This document shows, in pieces, positions 1-14,342 of a stretch of 64,000 nucleotides of DNA. A program made the translations under genes and the position numbers. Within the stretch, counting starts at the first letter, position 1. Every line of letters begins with the position of its first letter. Source of the stretch: Saccharothrix ecbatanensis (GTDB lineage Bacteria > Actinomycetota > Actinomycetes > Mycobacteriales > Pseudonocardiaceae); NCBI RefSeq assembly GCF_014205015.1, contig NZ_JACHMO010000001.1:6882001-6946000 (forward strand). The letters are read 5' to 3'. Under the pieces are notes generated by a model. The model was not told where the DNA came from and searched no databases. It saw only the letters and a program-made list of their open reading frames with translations.

Positions 1-324
1 GACCACCAGGATGGCGCCGTCCATCTGCGCCGCACCGGTGATCATGTTCTTGATGTAGTCGGCGTGACCGGGGCAGTCGACGTGCGCGTAGTGCCGGTTC
101 GCCGTCTGGTACTCGATGTGCGCGATCGAGATCGTGATACCGCGCTGCTTCTCCTCCGGCGCCTTGTCGATCTGGTCGAACGGCGTGAAGGGGTTCAGGT
201 CCGGGAACTCGTCGTGCAGCACCTTGGAAATCGCCGCGGTCAGCGTCGTCTTTCCGTGGTCGATGTGACCGATGGTGCCGATGTTGACGTGCGGCTTCGT
301 CCGCTCGAACTTCGCCTTCGCCAC
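1..324 (-). CDS. tuf: Elongation factor Tu, N-terminal part (cut by window edge)
   Basis: This is the GTPase that delivers aminoacyl-tRNA to the ribosomal A site in the cytoplasm. Only the first 108 codons lie in the window; the rest runs off its left edge. The G1 motif GHIDHGKT, the G2 region with RGITI, and the G3 motif DCPGH followed by ADYIKNM are all present. The start is GTG at 324, with a GGAGG-type ribosome site at about 331-337. It is the last gene of the str operon, 141 bases after fusA. Nothing looks unusual in the visible part. The family assignment is certain; only the C-terminus is unseen. Confidence 0.97.
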   Translation of the reverse strand, partial: MAKAKFERTKPHVNIGTIGHIDHGKTTLTAAISKVLHDEFPDLNPFTPFDQIDKAPEEKQRGITISIAHIEYQTANRHYAHVDCPGHADYIKNMITGAAQMDGAILVV

Positions 325-356
325 TGGATTGTCCTCCTGGACTTCTATTGCTTAGC

Positions 357-382
357 CCGGCGGGCGGCTTGCCGCCCGCCGG
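357..382. other. GC-rich inverted repeat between fusA and tuf
   Basis: Twelve bases (357-368) are perfectly complementary to 371-382 with only two bases between, so the innermost pairs must stay open in RNA. No U-tract follows on the minus strand. It is more likely a processing or partial attenuation structure inside the operon than a full terminator. Confidence 0.4.
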
Positions 383-465
383 ACGTCACGTCAGGGTCGG
401 TTGTTGCGGACCCCGGGGCGATCCCCCCGGAGAGCCCGCGTGGTGCTGCGGTGCTCCGGTTGGGG

Positions 466-2568
<2,103 letters not shown>

Positions 2569-2623
2569 GGGTTTCTTCCCCTGTCTTGAGCTAGCTGGTA
2601 GCAGGCTCACTAGGGCCGGGAGG

Positions 2624-2660
2624 CGCCAGGCGGGGCAACTCGGGGCTGCCCCGCCTGGCG
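2624..2660. other. Strong hairpin in the rpsG-fusA spacer
   Basis: A perfect 14-bp inverted repeat (2624-2637 with 2647-2660, nine-base loop) fills much of the 97-base spacer. On the minus strand it starts six bases past the rpsG stop codon. No run of T follows it. It is therefore read as a possible attenuator, RNase processing site or 3'-end stabiliser that sets EF-G/EF-Tu output relative to the ribosomal proteins, not as a simple terminator. Confidence 0.5.
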
Positions 2661-2665
2661 GCACG

Positions 2666-3136
2666 TCACCAGCGGTAGTGGGCGAAGGCCTTGTTCGACT
2701 CGGCCATCTTGTGCGTGTCCTCGCGGCGCTTGACGCTCGCGCCCAGGCCGTTGCTCGCGTCGAGCAGCTCGTTCATCAGGCGCTCGATCATGGTCTTCTC
2801 ACGGCGCTGCCGGGAGTAGGTGATCAGCCAGCGCAGCGCCAGCGTGGTCGAGCGGCCGGGCTTGACCTCGATCGGCACCTGGTAGGTGGCGCCACCGACG
2901 CGGCGGGACTTCACCTCAAGCGCGGGCTTGACGTTGTCCAGCGCACGCTTGAGCGTGACGACCGGGTCGGTGCCGTTCTTGTCGCGGGCGCCTTCGAGGG
3001 CGCCGTACACGATCCGCTCGGCCACGGAGCGCTTGCCGTCGACCAGCACCTTGTTGATGAGCTGGGTCACCAGCGGAGAGCTGTAGACCGGGTCGGTGAT
3101 CAGCGGCCGCTTCGGGGCCGGTCCCTTGCGGGGCAT
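2666..3136 (-). CDS. rpsG: 30S ribosomal protein S7
   Basis: S7 is the primary assembly protein of the 30S head and binds 16S rRNA near the decoding and exit sites. The 156-residue length matches the bacterial family. The start [10 protein letters not shown], the region around [19 protein letters not shown] and the C-terminal NKAFAHYRW are typical. The ATG shares one base with the rpsL stop codon (TGATG at 3138-3134), which indicates translational coupling within the str operon. No anomalies are visible. Confidence 0.98.
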   Translation of the reverse strand: MPRKGPAPKRPLITDPVYSSPLVTQLINKVLVDGKRSVAERIVYGALEGARDKNGTDPVVTLKRALDNVKPALEVKSRRVGGATYQVPIEVKPGRSTTLALRWLITYSRQRREKTMIERLMNELLDASNGLGASVKRREDTHKMAESNKAFAHYRW

Positions 3137-3510
3137 CAGCTCTTCTCCTTCTTCGCGCCGTAGCGGCTGCGAGCCTGCTTACGGTTCTTCACGCCCTGCG
3201 TGTCGAGCGACCCGCGGATGATCTTGTAGCGGACGCCGGGGAGGTCCTTCACACGACCGCCGCGGACGAGCACCATCGAGTGCTCCTGGAGGTTGTGGCC
3301 CTCACCGGGGATGTAGGCCGTCACCTCGATACCGCTCGTCAGCTTCACGCGGGCGACCTTGCGCAGCGCCGAGTTCGGCTTCTTGGGCGTGGTCGTGTAG
3401 ACGCGGGTGCACACACCGCGCCGCTGCGGGCTGCCCTTGAGCGCCGCGGTCTTCTGCTTGGCGACCTTGTCCTGCCGGCCCTTACGGACCAGCTGCTGGA
3501 TCGTTGGCAT
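3136..3510 (-). CDS. rpsL: 30S ribosomal protein S12
   Basis: S12 sits at the decoding centre and controls translational accuracy; it is the site of streptomycin-resistance mutations. The true start is ATG 3510 ([15 protein letters not shown]). An in-frame extension to 3657 has no family support. The protein is 124 residues. The decoding loop retains the sensitive-type [16 protein letters not shown], with Lys at the classical K43-like position, and the second loop reads [21 protein letters not shown], with K88-type residues not mutated to known resistant forms. It is the first gene of the str operon. Confidence 0.98.
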   Translation of the reverse strand: MPTIQQLVRKGRQDKVAKQKTAALKGSPQRRGVCTRVYTTTPKKPNSALRKVARVKLTSGIEVTAYIPGEGHNLQEHSMVLVRGGRVKDLPGVRYKIIRGSLDTQGVKNRKQARSRYGAKKEKS

Positions 3511-3995
3511 ACGCCGGCTGCTTCTTCCGTTTGCGTGCCCGCCGCGTGGGCGACGAGCGCTGTTTACTTGGTCCCTCTCTGCACCCGAGGTCGGGCGTGT
3601 CGCTGCCCTCGGCGGAGCCGAAAGGCAACGCCATCTCCTCAGGTCCGCAGGCAACATCCCAGGATGCCCCTACGCGTGGAGGTCACCGCGGCCGGCTTTC
3701 CAGCACCACTGGCGCGTAGGCACGCGGAGCGGCCCGACATGGGTCGGGCACGAGTACCAAAGATACCCCGCTTGGTTCCCACGGGTCAAAACGGATCCGC
3801 GACCGCGCCTGCGCTCGAAGTGGTCGGCCGCAAGGCCGAGGGCTACTCAACGGCCATCAGAACACGAATGCGGGGATGTCGCAGGCTCAAATGACCCCCG
3901 TTTCACCCGTAGGCGTGGCTGCCGCACAGGCCGGTGACCTTGCTCACCGCCACCCGTGAACACGACCGTTCACCGACGCCGGTCACACTGACGGT
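3511..3995. other. Intergenic region between divergent rpsL and the phosphotransferase gene
   Basis: This 485-base stretch holds the str operon promoter near 3760-3789 and an inferred leader of about 240 nucleotides before rpsL. I find no convincing open frame. The end nearest 3996 holds only a short poorly matched promoter-like sequence (CACACT at 3984-3989, six bases before the GTG) that could give a leaderless transcript. Confidence 0.6.
3760..3789 (-). promoter_or_regulatory. Probable housekeeping-sigma promoter of the str operon
   Basis: Reading the minus strand, TTGACC (3789-3784) is followed after 18 bases by TATCTT (3765-3760). Transcription would begin near 3753 and leave a leader of about 240 nucleotides before rpsL. 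This is the best -35/-10 pair in the region; the assignment is by inspection only. Confidence 0.5.
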
Positions 3996-4865
3996 GTGAA
4001 CTCCGACCTCATCGCGGGCATGGCGGCGCTGGTGGCCGCCGACGCGTCGCCCGAGGTGCTCGCGGTGCGCGGTGACGTCGTGGTGGTCCGGGTCGCGGAC
4101 GTGGTGCTCAAGGCGCACGAAGCGGGCACGGACCTCGCGGTGCTCGCGCAACGGCTCCGACTGGCCGCCGACCCACGCTTGGGTGAACTTCTGCTGACGC
4201 CCCGGTCGGCGCCCGCGATTGTGCTCGGCCGGGTCGTCACGGCGTGGCCGATGGGCACGCCGGTGCCGCAGAGCGAGCCCGAGGACCTGCCGATGGAGGC
4301 CGCCGGGCGGATGTTGGCGGCGTTGCACCGGTTCACCGCCGAAGACTTCGCGCCGCCCGTGCCGCTCGCCGGGGCACATCCCCGGATGGAACGGGCGGTG
4401 CGCGACCTGACCTTGGACACGCCCGCGGCGCAACTGGTGCGGCGGGCGTTCACCACGCTGCCGGCGTTCGACAACTCCGGGACCACGCTCATCCACGGCG
4501 ACTGGCACCTCGGTCAACTGGTGTGGCGGGACGGGTACCGGTTGATCGACGTGGACGACCTCGGCGTCGGCGATCCGGCGTGGGACGTGGCCCGCCCGGC
4601 GGCACTGCACGCCGCGGGGGTGTTGGATGCCGAGGCGTGGGGACGGCTGCTCGGGTCGTACCTCGACGCGGGCGGGGCGGGCGTGCCGCGGGACGACCCG
4701 TGGTCCGTACTGGAGGCTCCGGCGCGCGCTTTGGTCGTTCAGATGGCGGCGCGTGCCCTTTCCGCTGCACAGCGCGACGAGAAGGAGCTGACCGAAGCTC
4801 AGGAAGCGCTGATCGACGCGTGCGCCCGCATCGTGTCGACACACGAACCCAAGCCGCGCGGCTAA
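3996..4865 (+). CDS. Aminoglycoside phosphotransferase-family (APH) protein
   Basis: The 289-residue protein has the protein-kinase-like APH fold. The catalytic loop HGDWHLGQ lies at about residues 167-174, and IDVDDLGVGDPAWD at about 184-197 supplies the metal-binding DxD region (here DVDD). Family members phosphorylate small molecules such as aminoglycosides, choline or homoserine; the substrate cannot be read from the sequence. The GTG start lies six bases after a CACACT element, so translation may be leaderless. The gene stands alone, divergent from the str operon and upstream of a zinc-ribbon gene. A resistance role is possible but unsupported; a metabolic kinase is equally likely. Confidence 0.8.
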   Translation: MNSDLIAGMAALVAADASPEVLAVRGDVVVVRVADVVLKAHEAGTDLAVLAQRLRLAADPRLGELLLTPRSAPAIVLGRVVTAWPMGTPVPQSEPEDLPMEAAGRMLAALHRFTAEDFAPPVPLAGAHPRMERAVRDLTLDTPAAQLVRRAFTTLPAFDNSGTTLIHGDWHLGQLVWRDGYRLIDVDDLGVGDPAWDVARPAALHAAGVLDAEAWGRLLGSYLDAGGAGVPRDDPWSVLEAPARALVVQMAARALSAAQRDEKELTEAQEALIDACARIVSTHEPKPRG

Positions 4866-4903
4866 TATCGGATTTATCGCGTCAAGAGCAGGAGGCTCAC
4901 ACG

Positions 4904-5209
4904 ATGCAGTGTCCCAAGTGTCATGCGAACATGCGCACCTTCGACCGCATGGGCGTGCACATCGAGCAGTGTGATGGCTGCCGCGGGGTCTTCCTCGACT
5001 ACGGCGAGCTCGAGGCCATCACCCGCTTGGAGCAGCAGCAGATGGCACCGCCGCCCCCGCCGCCCGCCGCGCCCCAGCCGGCGCAGGTGCACTACGTCCA
5101 GCAGCCGGTCCAGCCGGGTTGGGGCGCCGCACCGGGGTACGGCAGCCACGGAGGTCACTACGGCCACCGGAAGCACCGCGGTCTGGGCGGGCTGTTCTTC
5201 TCGTCCTGA
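4904..5209 (+). CDS. TFIIB-type zinc-ribbon protein
   Basis: This 101-residue protein begins with a zinc ribbon: CPKC at residues 3-6 and CDGC near residue 25, each pair separated as in the zf-TFIIB family (PF13453-like). A glutamine/proline-rich linker follows, then a Gly/His/Lys-rich tail ending LGGLFFSS. The start is ATG 4904 with GGAGG at 4891-4895. Actinobacteria commonly encode such small proteins; their function is unknown, and nucleic-acid or protein binding is only inferred from the ribbon. It follows the phosphotransferase by 38 bases and could be cotranscribed. Confidence 0.8.
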   Translation: MQCPKCHANMRTFDRMGVHIEQCDGCRGVFLDYGELEAITRLEQQQMAPPPPPPAAPQPAQVHYVQQPVQPGWGAAPGYGSHGGHYGHRKHRGLGGLFFSS

Positions 5210-5316
5210 CCTTCCGGTCCGGTCCTACGGTGGTGGCCCCGCGCCTGTGCGCGGGGCCACCGTTGCCACTACCGAAAAACCGGGTGATAATCGGTAGTGA
5301 CCGGAGGAGGTCCGTC

Positions 5317-5757
5317 ATGTCCGTCGCCACCGAGGCCGCGCAGATCCGTGACCTGTTCGATCGGATCGAGGAGATCGAAGAGGTCGCGTCGAGCCTGGCC
5401 GAAGGCGACGAGCGGCGTCGCAAGCTGAACGGCGTGGTGACGAAGACGTTGCGCAAGGCGCCACCGGTGCGTCCGGTGGTGGCCGGGGAGCTGCTGGACC
5501 TCACCGAGAAGACGGTCAAGGCGTGGGCGCGCGAGGGTGTGCTCGCCATCCACAGCCGTGAGCCCCGGATGTTGTTGGACGCCGAGCGGCTGCACGAGGT
5601 GCTGCACGTGGTGGCCGAGCTGAGGCGGGCCGGCAGGAGCCGCGCGCTGTTGGACGAGGTGCACCGGCGGTTGAGCGATTCCGCGCTGTTGGAGCGTGCG
5701 GACCTGGCCGACAGCCTGGCGCAGATGCACCGCGGTGAAGGACGCGTGGTGCGCTGA
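5317..5757 (+). CDS. Small helix-turn-helix protein, first gene of a two-gene module
   Basis: The 146-residue protein has an acidic helical N-terminus followed at about residues 50-100 by a MerR/excisionase-like helix-turn-helix (VAGELLDLTEKTVKAWAREG), and a helical C-terminus. ATG 5317 follows a strong GGAGGAGG ribosome site at 5303-5310. Its stop overlaps the presumed start of the next gene, so the two are coupled. By arrangement (small DNA-binding protein then a small basic-tailed protein) it could be the antitoxin/autoregulator of a toxin-antitoxin pair. That is inference from layout only; an ordinary regulator-effector pair is the alternative. Confidence 0.7.
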   Translation: MSVATEAAQIRDLFDRIEEIEEVASSLAEGDERRRKLNGVVTKTLRKAPPVRPVVAGELLDLTEKTVKAWAREGVLAIHSREPRMLLDAERLHEVLHVVAELRRAGRSRALLDEVHRRLSDSALLERADLADSLAQMHRGEGRVVR

Positions 5758-6191
5758 TCAAGGTCGTCGAGACGCCGGTCGCCAGTCATCAGGCGGCGGG
5801 CCTGCGCGGCGCCGCGCGGGTGGCCTACGACAGGTTCCTGGACGAACTGGCGCACAGCGGCTGCCTGGCCCTCGGGTACCGCGTGACAGGCCCGGAACCA
5901 CTGCCCCGGCTCTGCGTGAAACACCTCCGCGGCGCCGATCGCGTGATAGTCGCATTCCCCACCCCCCGGACCGCGTGGATTTTGCTCGTCGGACCGCACG
6001 ACGACGATCCCGGCCGGGACCTTTACGAGACTTTGTACGAACTCGCCGGCGTGCGCCCGAAACTGTCCGAAAAGCGCACCAAACCGCCGTGCTGCGAGGA
6101 CGCCGCTCCCCCGATCGCCGACGCCGACCTGGTCGACGACCTGGTGGCCCGAGCCCGCGCCCTCGCCAAGTCCCGCCGCCGCTCGCCCTGA
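5754..6191 (+). CDS. Conserved hypothetical protein, second gene of the module
   Basis: The frame has no ATG, and its first GTG (5820) lacks a ribosome site and would cut a well-conserved-looking N-terminus. Reading from CTG 5754, which overlaps the upstream TGA by four bases and sits 11 bases after AAGGAC, gives 145 residues starting LIKVVETPVASHQAAG. A beta-rich core follows (RVIVAFPTPRTAWILLVGP), then a helix (DLYETLYELAG), RTKPPCCED and a basic end. The compact core is loosely RelE-like, but no catalytic set can be claimed. The start is uncertain; 5820 is the alternative. Its last codons run into the tandem repeat that follows. Confidence 0.65.
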   Translation: MIKVVETPVASHQAAGLRGAARVAYDRFLDELAHSGCLALGYRVTGPEPLPRLCVKHLRGADRVIVAFPTPRTAWILLVGPHDDDPGRDLYETLYELAGVRPKLSEKRTKPPCCEDAAPPIADADLVDDLVARARALAKSRRRSP

Positions 6192-6212
6192 CCCGGCTGC
6201 TCGCTCTGAGCT

Positions 6213-6303
6213 GGCCGCTCCCCCTGGCCCGGCCGCTCCCCCTGACCCGGCCGCTCCCCCTGACCCGGCCGCTCCCCCTGACCTGGCCGTTCGCCCCTGA
6301 CCT
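6213..6303. repeat. 18-bp tandem repeat, about five copies
   Basis: Units starting at 6213, 6231, 6249, 6267 and 6285 follow the pattern GGCCGCTCCCCCTGACCC with few changes. Degenerate half-copies reach back to about 6179 and include the stop codon of the preceding gene. The repeat lies just before the rpoC terminator. The 18-base period is six codons, but no frame continues through it from the gene. Confidence 0.85.
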
Positions 6304-6329
6304 ACCTGCCCGCTCCGGTCCACGGCATG

Positions 6330-6368
6330 CGAAAGGCCCCCGGAGCGGGAGGCTCCGGGGGCCTTTCG
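6330..6368. terminator. Bidirectional terminator downstream of rpoC
   Basis: A perfect 17-bp stem (6330-6346 with 6352-6368) with a five-base loop separates the end of rpoC (minus) from the plus-strand genes. The position between converging units and the stem strength support termination in both directions. Confidence 0.85.
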
Positions 6369-6382
6369 GTCAACTAGCTACT

Positions 6383-10279
<3,897 letters not shown>

Positions 10280-10350
10280 GTCTACTCTCTTCCCCTTTTT
10301 TGGATCGGTTGCCCCAGAAGAGCAGGCTCAGGAGCTGGTGGCGGGGCCAC

Positions 10351-10389
10351 CGGGAGGTGTTTCACCCTTTCGGGGTTGGCCACCTCCCG
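10351..10389. other. Hairpin in the rpoB-rpoC spacer
   Basis: Nine bases at 10351-10359 pair with 10381-10389, and a shorter inner stem is possible around 10364-10376. There is no T-tract on the minus strand, so a regulatory or processing role inside the rpoBC transcript is more likely than termination. Confidence 0.4.
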
Positions 10390-10403
10390 ATGACCGGCGA
10401 GGG

Positions 10404-13400
10404 TCAGTTGACGACGTCGTCCACGGACGGCGACTCGGACCTCGACAGGTTGATGCCGAGGTTCGCTGCCGCGCGTTCGAGGTCTTCGTCGTCGCCGTCG
10501 CGCATCTCGATCGCGGCGCCGTCCGAAGACAGCACCTCGACGTTGAGGCACAGCGACTGGAGCTCCTTGAGCAGCACCTTGAAGGACTCCGGGATACCCG
10601 GCTCCGGGATGTTCTCGCCCTTGACGATGGCCTCGTAGACCTTCACGCGGCCGAGCACGTCGTCGGACTTGATGGTGAGCAGTTCCTGGAGGGTGTATGC
10701 GGCGCCGTACGCCTGCATCGCCCAGCACTCCATTTCACCGAAGCGCTGGCCACCGAACTGCGCCTTACCACCCAGCGGCTGCTGCGTGATCATCGAGTAC
10801 GGGCCGGTCGAGCGTGCGTGGATCTTGTCGTCGACCAGGTGCAGCAGCTTCAGGATGTACATGTAGCCGACCGACACCGGGAAGGGGTACGGCTCGCCGC
10901 TGCGCCCGTCGAGGAGCACCGCCTTGCCGTTCTCCTTGACCATCCGCTCGCCGTCGCGGTTCGGGATCGTCGAGCCCAGCAGGCCCGTGATCTCGTCCTC
11001 GCGAGCGCCGTCGAAGACCGGGGTCGCGGTCTTCGTGCCAGGCTCCACGTCGTACAGGTCCGCCGGCAGGTTCTTCGCCCAGTCCGGGTCCCCGTTGATG
11101 CTCCAGCCCTGCTTGGCGATCCACCCGAGGTGGGTCTCCAACACCTGGCCGATGTTCATACGACGCGGCACACCGTGCGTGTTCAGCACGATGTCGACCG
11201 GGGTGCCGTCCTCCAGGAACGGCATGTCCTCGACCGGGAGGATCTTGCCGATGACGCCCTTGTTGCCGTGGCGGCCGGCGAGCTTGTCGCCGTCCTGGAT
11301 CTTGCGCTTCTGGGCCACGTAGACGCGGACCAGCTCGTTCACGCCGGGGGGCAGCTCGTCGTCGTCCTCGCGGCTGAACACGCGGATGCCGATGACCTTG
11401 CCGTACTCGCCGTGCGGCACCTTCAGCGACGTGTCGCGCACTTCGCGCGCCTTCTCGCCGAAGATCGCGCGGAGCAGGCGCTCCTCCGGGGTCAGCTCGG
11501 TCTCGCCCTTGGGCGTGACCTTGCCGACCAGGATGTCGCCGGGCTGTACCTCGGCGCCGATCCGGATGATGCCGCGCTCGTCGAGGTCGGCCAGGACCTC
11601 CTCGGAGACGTTCGGGATGTCCCGGGTGATCTCCTCGGCGCCCAGCTTGGTGTCCCGCGCGTCGATCTCGTGCTCCTCGATGTGGATCGAGGTCAGGACG
11701 TCGTCCTGCACGAGGCGCTGCGACAGGATGATCGCGTCCTCGTAGTTGTGGCCCTCCCACGGCATGATCGCCACGAGCAGGTTCTTGCCCAGGGCCATCT
11801 CGCCGTTCTCGGTGCACGGGCCGTCGGCCAGCACCTGACCGGTCTGCACCCGGTCGCCCTCGTGCACGATGGGCTTCTGGTTGATGCAGGTGCCCTGGTT
11901 CGAGCGGCGGAACTTGTGCAGGCCGTAGGTCTGCCGCGAGCCGTCGTCGGCCATGACCGTGACGTAGTCGGCGGAGATCTCCTCGACCACACCGGTCTTC
12001 TTGGCCACCACGACGTCACCGGCGTCGACCGCGGCGCGCAACTCCATGCCGGTGCCGACCAGCGGGGACTCGCTGCGCAGCAGCGGCACCGCCTGACGCT
12101 GCATGTTCGCGCCCATCAGGGCGCGGTTCGCGTCGTCGTGCTCCAGGAACGGGATCATCGCGGTCGCGGCGGACACCATCTGCCGCGGCGAGACGTCCAT
12201 GTAGTCCACGTCGGACGGGTCGATCTGCTCGACCTCGCCGCCCTTCTTGCGGACCAGGACCTTCGGCTCGAGGAAGTTGCCGTCCTCGTCGATCTTGGCG
12301 TTCGCCTGCGCCTTGACGTAGCGGTCTTCCTCGTCGGCCGTCAGGTAGTCGATCTGGTCGGTGACCCGGCCGTCGACGACCTTGCGGTACGGCGTCTCGA
12401 TGAAGCCGAACGGGTTGACCCGCCCGTAGGAGGACAGCGAGCCGATCAGGCCGATGTTCGGGCCTTCCGGCGTCTCGATCGGGCACATGCGGCCGTAGTG
12501 CGACGGGTGGACGTCGCGGACCTCCATGCCGGCGCGCTCACGGGACAGACCACCCGGGCCCAGCGCGGACAGGCGGCGCTTGTGGGTCAGGCCCGCGAGC
12601 GGGTTCGTCTGGTCCATGAACTGCGACAGCTGGGAGGTGCCGAAGAACTCCTTGATCGCCGCCACCACCGGGCGGATGTTGATCAGGGTCTGCGGCGTGA
12701 TGGCCTCGACGTCCTGGGTCGTCATGCGCTCGCGGACGACGCGCTCCATGCGGGACAGGCCGACCCGGATCTGGTTCTGGATCAGCTCGCCGACGGTGCG
12801 CAGGCGGCGGTTGCCGAAGTGGTCGATGTCGTCGACCTCGACGGGCACCTCGGTCTCACCGGGCTTCATCGACGTCTCACCGGCGTGCAGGCGGACCAGG
12901 TACTCGATCGTCGTGACGATGTCGTCCTCGGTCAGCACACCCGTGGAGATCGGGGAGGCCAGGCCCAGCTTCTTGTTGATCTTGTACCGGCCGACCTTCG
13001 CGAGGTCGTAGCGCTTGTCCTTGAAGAACAAGTTCTCCAGCAGCGCCTGCGCGGACTCCTTGGTCGGCGGCTCGCCCGGACGCAGCTTGCGGTAGATGTC
13101 GAGCAGTGCCTCGTCGGTGCCCGCGGTGTGGTCCTTCTCCAGCGTCGTCAGCAGCGTCTCGCTGAACGAGAAGCGCTCGCGGATCTGCTCGGTGGTCCAA
13201 CCCAGGGCCTTCAGCAGCACGGTCACCGGCTGGCGGCGCTTGCGGTCGATGCGCACACCGACCGTGTCGCGCTTGTCGACGTCGAACTCCAGCCAGGCAC
13301 CCCGGGACGGGATGATCTTGACGCTGAAGACGTCCTTGTCGGTCGTCTTGTCGATCGCGGTGTCGTAGTAGACGCCAGGCGAGCGGACGAGCTGGGAAAC

Positions 13401-13886
13401 CACGACCCGCTCGGTGCCGTTGATGATGAACGTGCCCTTGTCGGTCATCATCGGGAAGTCACCCATGAACACCGTCTGGCTCTTGATCTCGCCAGTGGTG
13501 TGGTTGGTGAACTCCGCCGTGACGAACAACGGGGCGGCGTACGTCATGTCCTTGTCCTTGCACTCCTCGGTCGAGGCCTTGACCTCGTCGAAGCGCGGGT
13601 CGGAGAAGGAGAGCGACATCGAGCCGGAGAAGTCTTCGATCGGAGAGATCTCGTTCAAGACCTCTTCGAGGCCGCCCGTCGGCGCCTCGTCACCTTCGTC
13701 GACGCGACGCTGGAACCACGCCTCGTCGCCGGTGAGCCATTCGAACGACTGAATCTGCAGGTCGAGCAGGTTGGGCGTCGCAAGCGGTTCGTAGATCTTC
13801 GCGAAAGAGACTCGCTTCGGCGCTCCGGGAATCCCCGACGTGGAGTTGGTCGCAGCAGTGGCCTTGGTCGCGCGAGAGATCGCCAA
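10404..13886 (-). CDS. rpoB: DNA-directed RNA polymerase subunit beta
   Basis: The second large RNA polymerase subunit, 1160 residues. The rifampicin region reads [20 protein letters not shown], continuing [16 protein letters not shown]. Compared with Escherichia coli numbering this has Thr at 518 and Ala at 522, while D516, H526 and S531 are unchanged. The nucleotide-binding segments [13 protein letters not shown] and the C-terminal clamp region with [18 protein letters not shown] are intact. The start is TTG 13886, as in many actinomycetes, with GGAAGGA just upstream and [15 protein letters not shown] following. It is the promoter-proximal gene of rpoBC. Confidence 0.99.
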   Translation of the reverse strand: MAISRATKATAATNSTSGIPGAPKRVSFAKIYEPLATPNLLDLQIQSFEWLTGDEAWFQRRVDEGDEAPTGGLEEVLNEISPIEDFSGSMSLSFSDPRFDEVKASTEECKDKDMTYAAPLFVTAEFTNHTTGEIKSQTVFMGDFPMMTDKGTFIINGTERVVVSQLVRSPGVYYDTAIDKTTDKDVFSVKIIPSRGAWLEFDVDKRDTVGVRIDRKRRQPVTVLLKALGWTTEQIRERFSFSETLLTTLEKDHTAGTDEALLDIYRKLRPGEPPTKESAQALLENLFFKDKRYDLAKVGRYKINKKLGLASPISTGVLTEDDIVTTIEYLVRLHAGETSMKPGETEVPVEVDDIDHFGNRRLRTVGELIQNQIRVGLSRMERVVRERMTTQDVEAITPQTLINIRPVVAAIKEFFGTSQLSQFMDQTNPLAGLTHKRRLSALGPGGLSRERAGMEVRDVHPSHYGRMCPIETPEGPNIGLIGSLSSYGRVNPFGFIETPYRKVVDGRVTDQIDYLTADEEDRYVKAQANAKIDEDGNFLEPKVLVRKKGGEVEQIDPSDVDYMDVSPRQMVSAATAMIPFLEHDDANRALMGANMQRQAVPLLRSESPLVGTGMELRAAVDAGDVVVAKKTGVVEEISADYVTVMADDGSRQTYGLHKFRRSNQGTCINQKPIVHEGDRVQTGQVLADGPCTENGEMALGKNLLVAIMPWEGHNYEDAIILSQRLVQDDVLTSIHIEEHEIDARDTKLGAEEITRDIPNVSEEVLADLDERGIIRIGAEVQPGDILVGKVTPKGETELTPEERLLRAIFGEKAREVRDTSLKVPHGEYGKVIGIRVFSREDDDELPPGVNELVRVYVAQKRKIQDGDKLAGRHGNKGVIGKILPVEDMPFLEDGTPVDIVLNTHGVPRRMNIGQVLETHLGWIAKQGWSINGDPDWAKNLPADLYDVEPGTKTATPVFDGAREDEITGLLGSTIPNRDGERMVKENGKAVLLDGRSGEPYPFPVSVGYMYILKLLHLVDDKIHARSTGPYSMITQQPLGGKAQFGGQRFGEMECWAMQAYGAAYTLQELLTIKSDDVLGRVKVYEAIVKGENIPEPGIPESFKVLLKELQSLCLNVEVLSSDGAAIEMRDGDDEDLERAAANLGINLSRSESPSVDDVVN

Positions 13887-14342
13887 GATGCGTCCTTCCA
13901 GGGACAGGTAGCTGGCTAGTCAGCGGAACTAGCACGGCTGTCAAGGGTGCGGCGATGCCCGGCAATCCAGCTCTCGGCGAAGGGCAAACGGAAAGAGGGC
14001 AGCGCAAAGGAGCAGTCTAGCCACGCGCGCGGCAACTGTCGAGAGGCACCTGGAAGGACCTTTCTCGTGCTCACCGACAGAGTGACCCCGCCGACGCCCA
14101 CAGTCAAGATGCCACGCGGCGATCACTCCACTGGCGCAAACGGTGATAACGCGGAGTTACCGCTGTGACCTGCGAAAATACATGGACGTGAGCAAGCGTG
14201 AACCTTTGGCGGGTGCGCGGACCCCGAAGGGACATGTCGACGACGCCGTTCGGTTACCGGCGAAAAGTGTGTCGCAGATCACGTTGTGCTGGGGCGAAAT
14301 ATGGGGTTCAGAGTGCTGATCGGACGCCTGGATGCTGGTCAG
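13887..14342. other. rpoB upstream region
   Basis: This 456-base stretch between rpoB and the end of the mce operon has no credible gene on either strand. It contains one plausible rpoB promoter (14079-14107) and a second perfect TTGACA on the minus strand at 13944-13939 that lacks a good -10. The part nearest 14342 shows no obvious terminator for the mce operon. Confidence 0.5.
14079..14107 (-). promoter_or_regulatory. Possible rpoBC promoter
   Basis: On the minus strand TTGACT (14107-14102) is followed after 17 bases by CACTCT (14084-14079). The start point would be near 14072, giving a leader of about 185 nucleotides before rpoB. The -10 is only a partial match. Confidence 0.35.

Noticed and set aside
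3996..4865. Aminoglycoside resistance gene
   Set aside because: The APH fold is clear but the family is broad; no resistance-specific residues or mobile context support the claim.
10404..13886. Second rifampicin-resistant rpoB typical of rifamycin producers
   Set aside because: This is the only rpoB in the window, in its standard operon with rpoC, and there is no rifamycin cluster; the variant residues may be lineage-typical.
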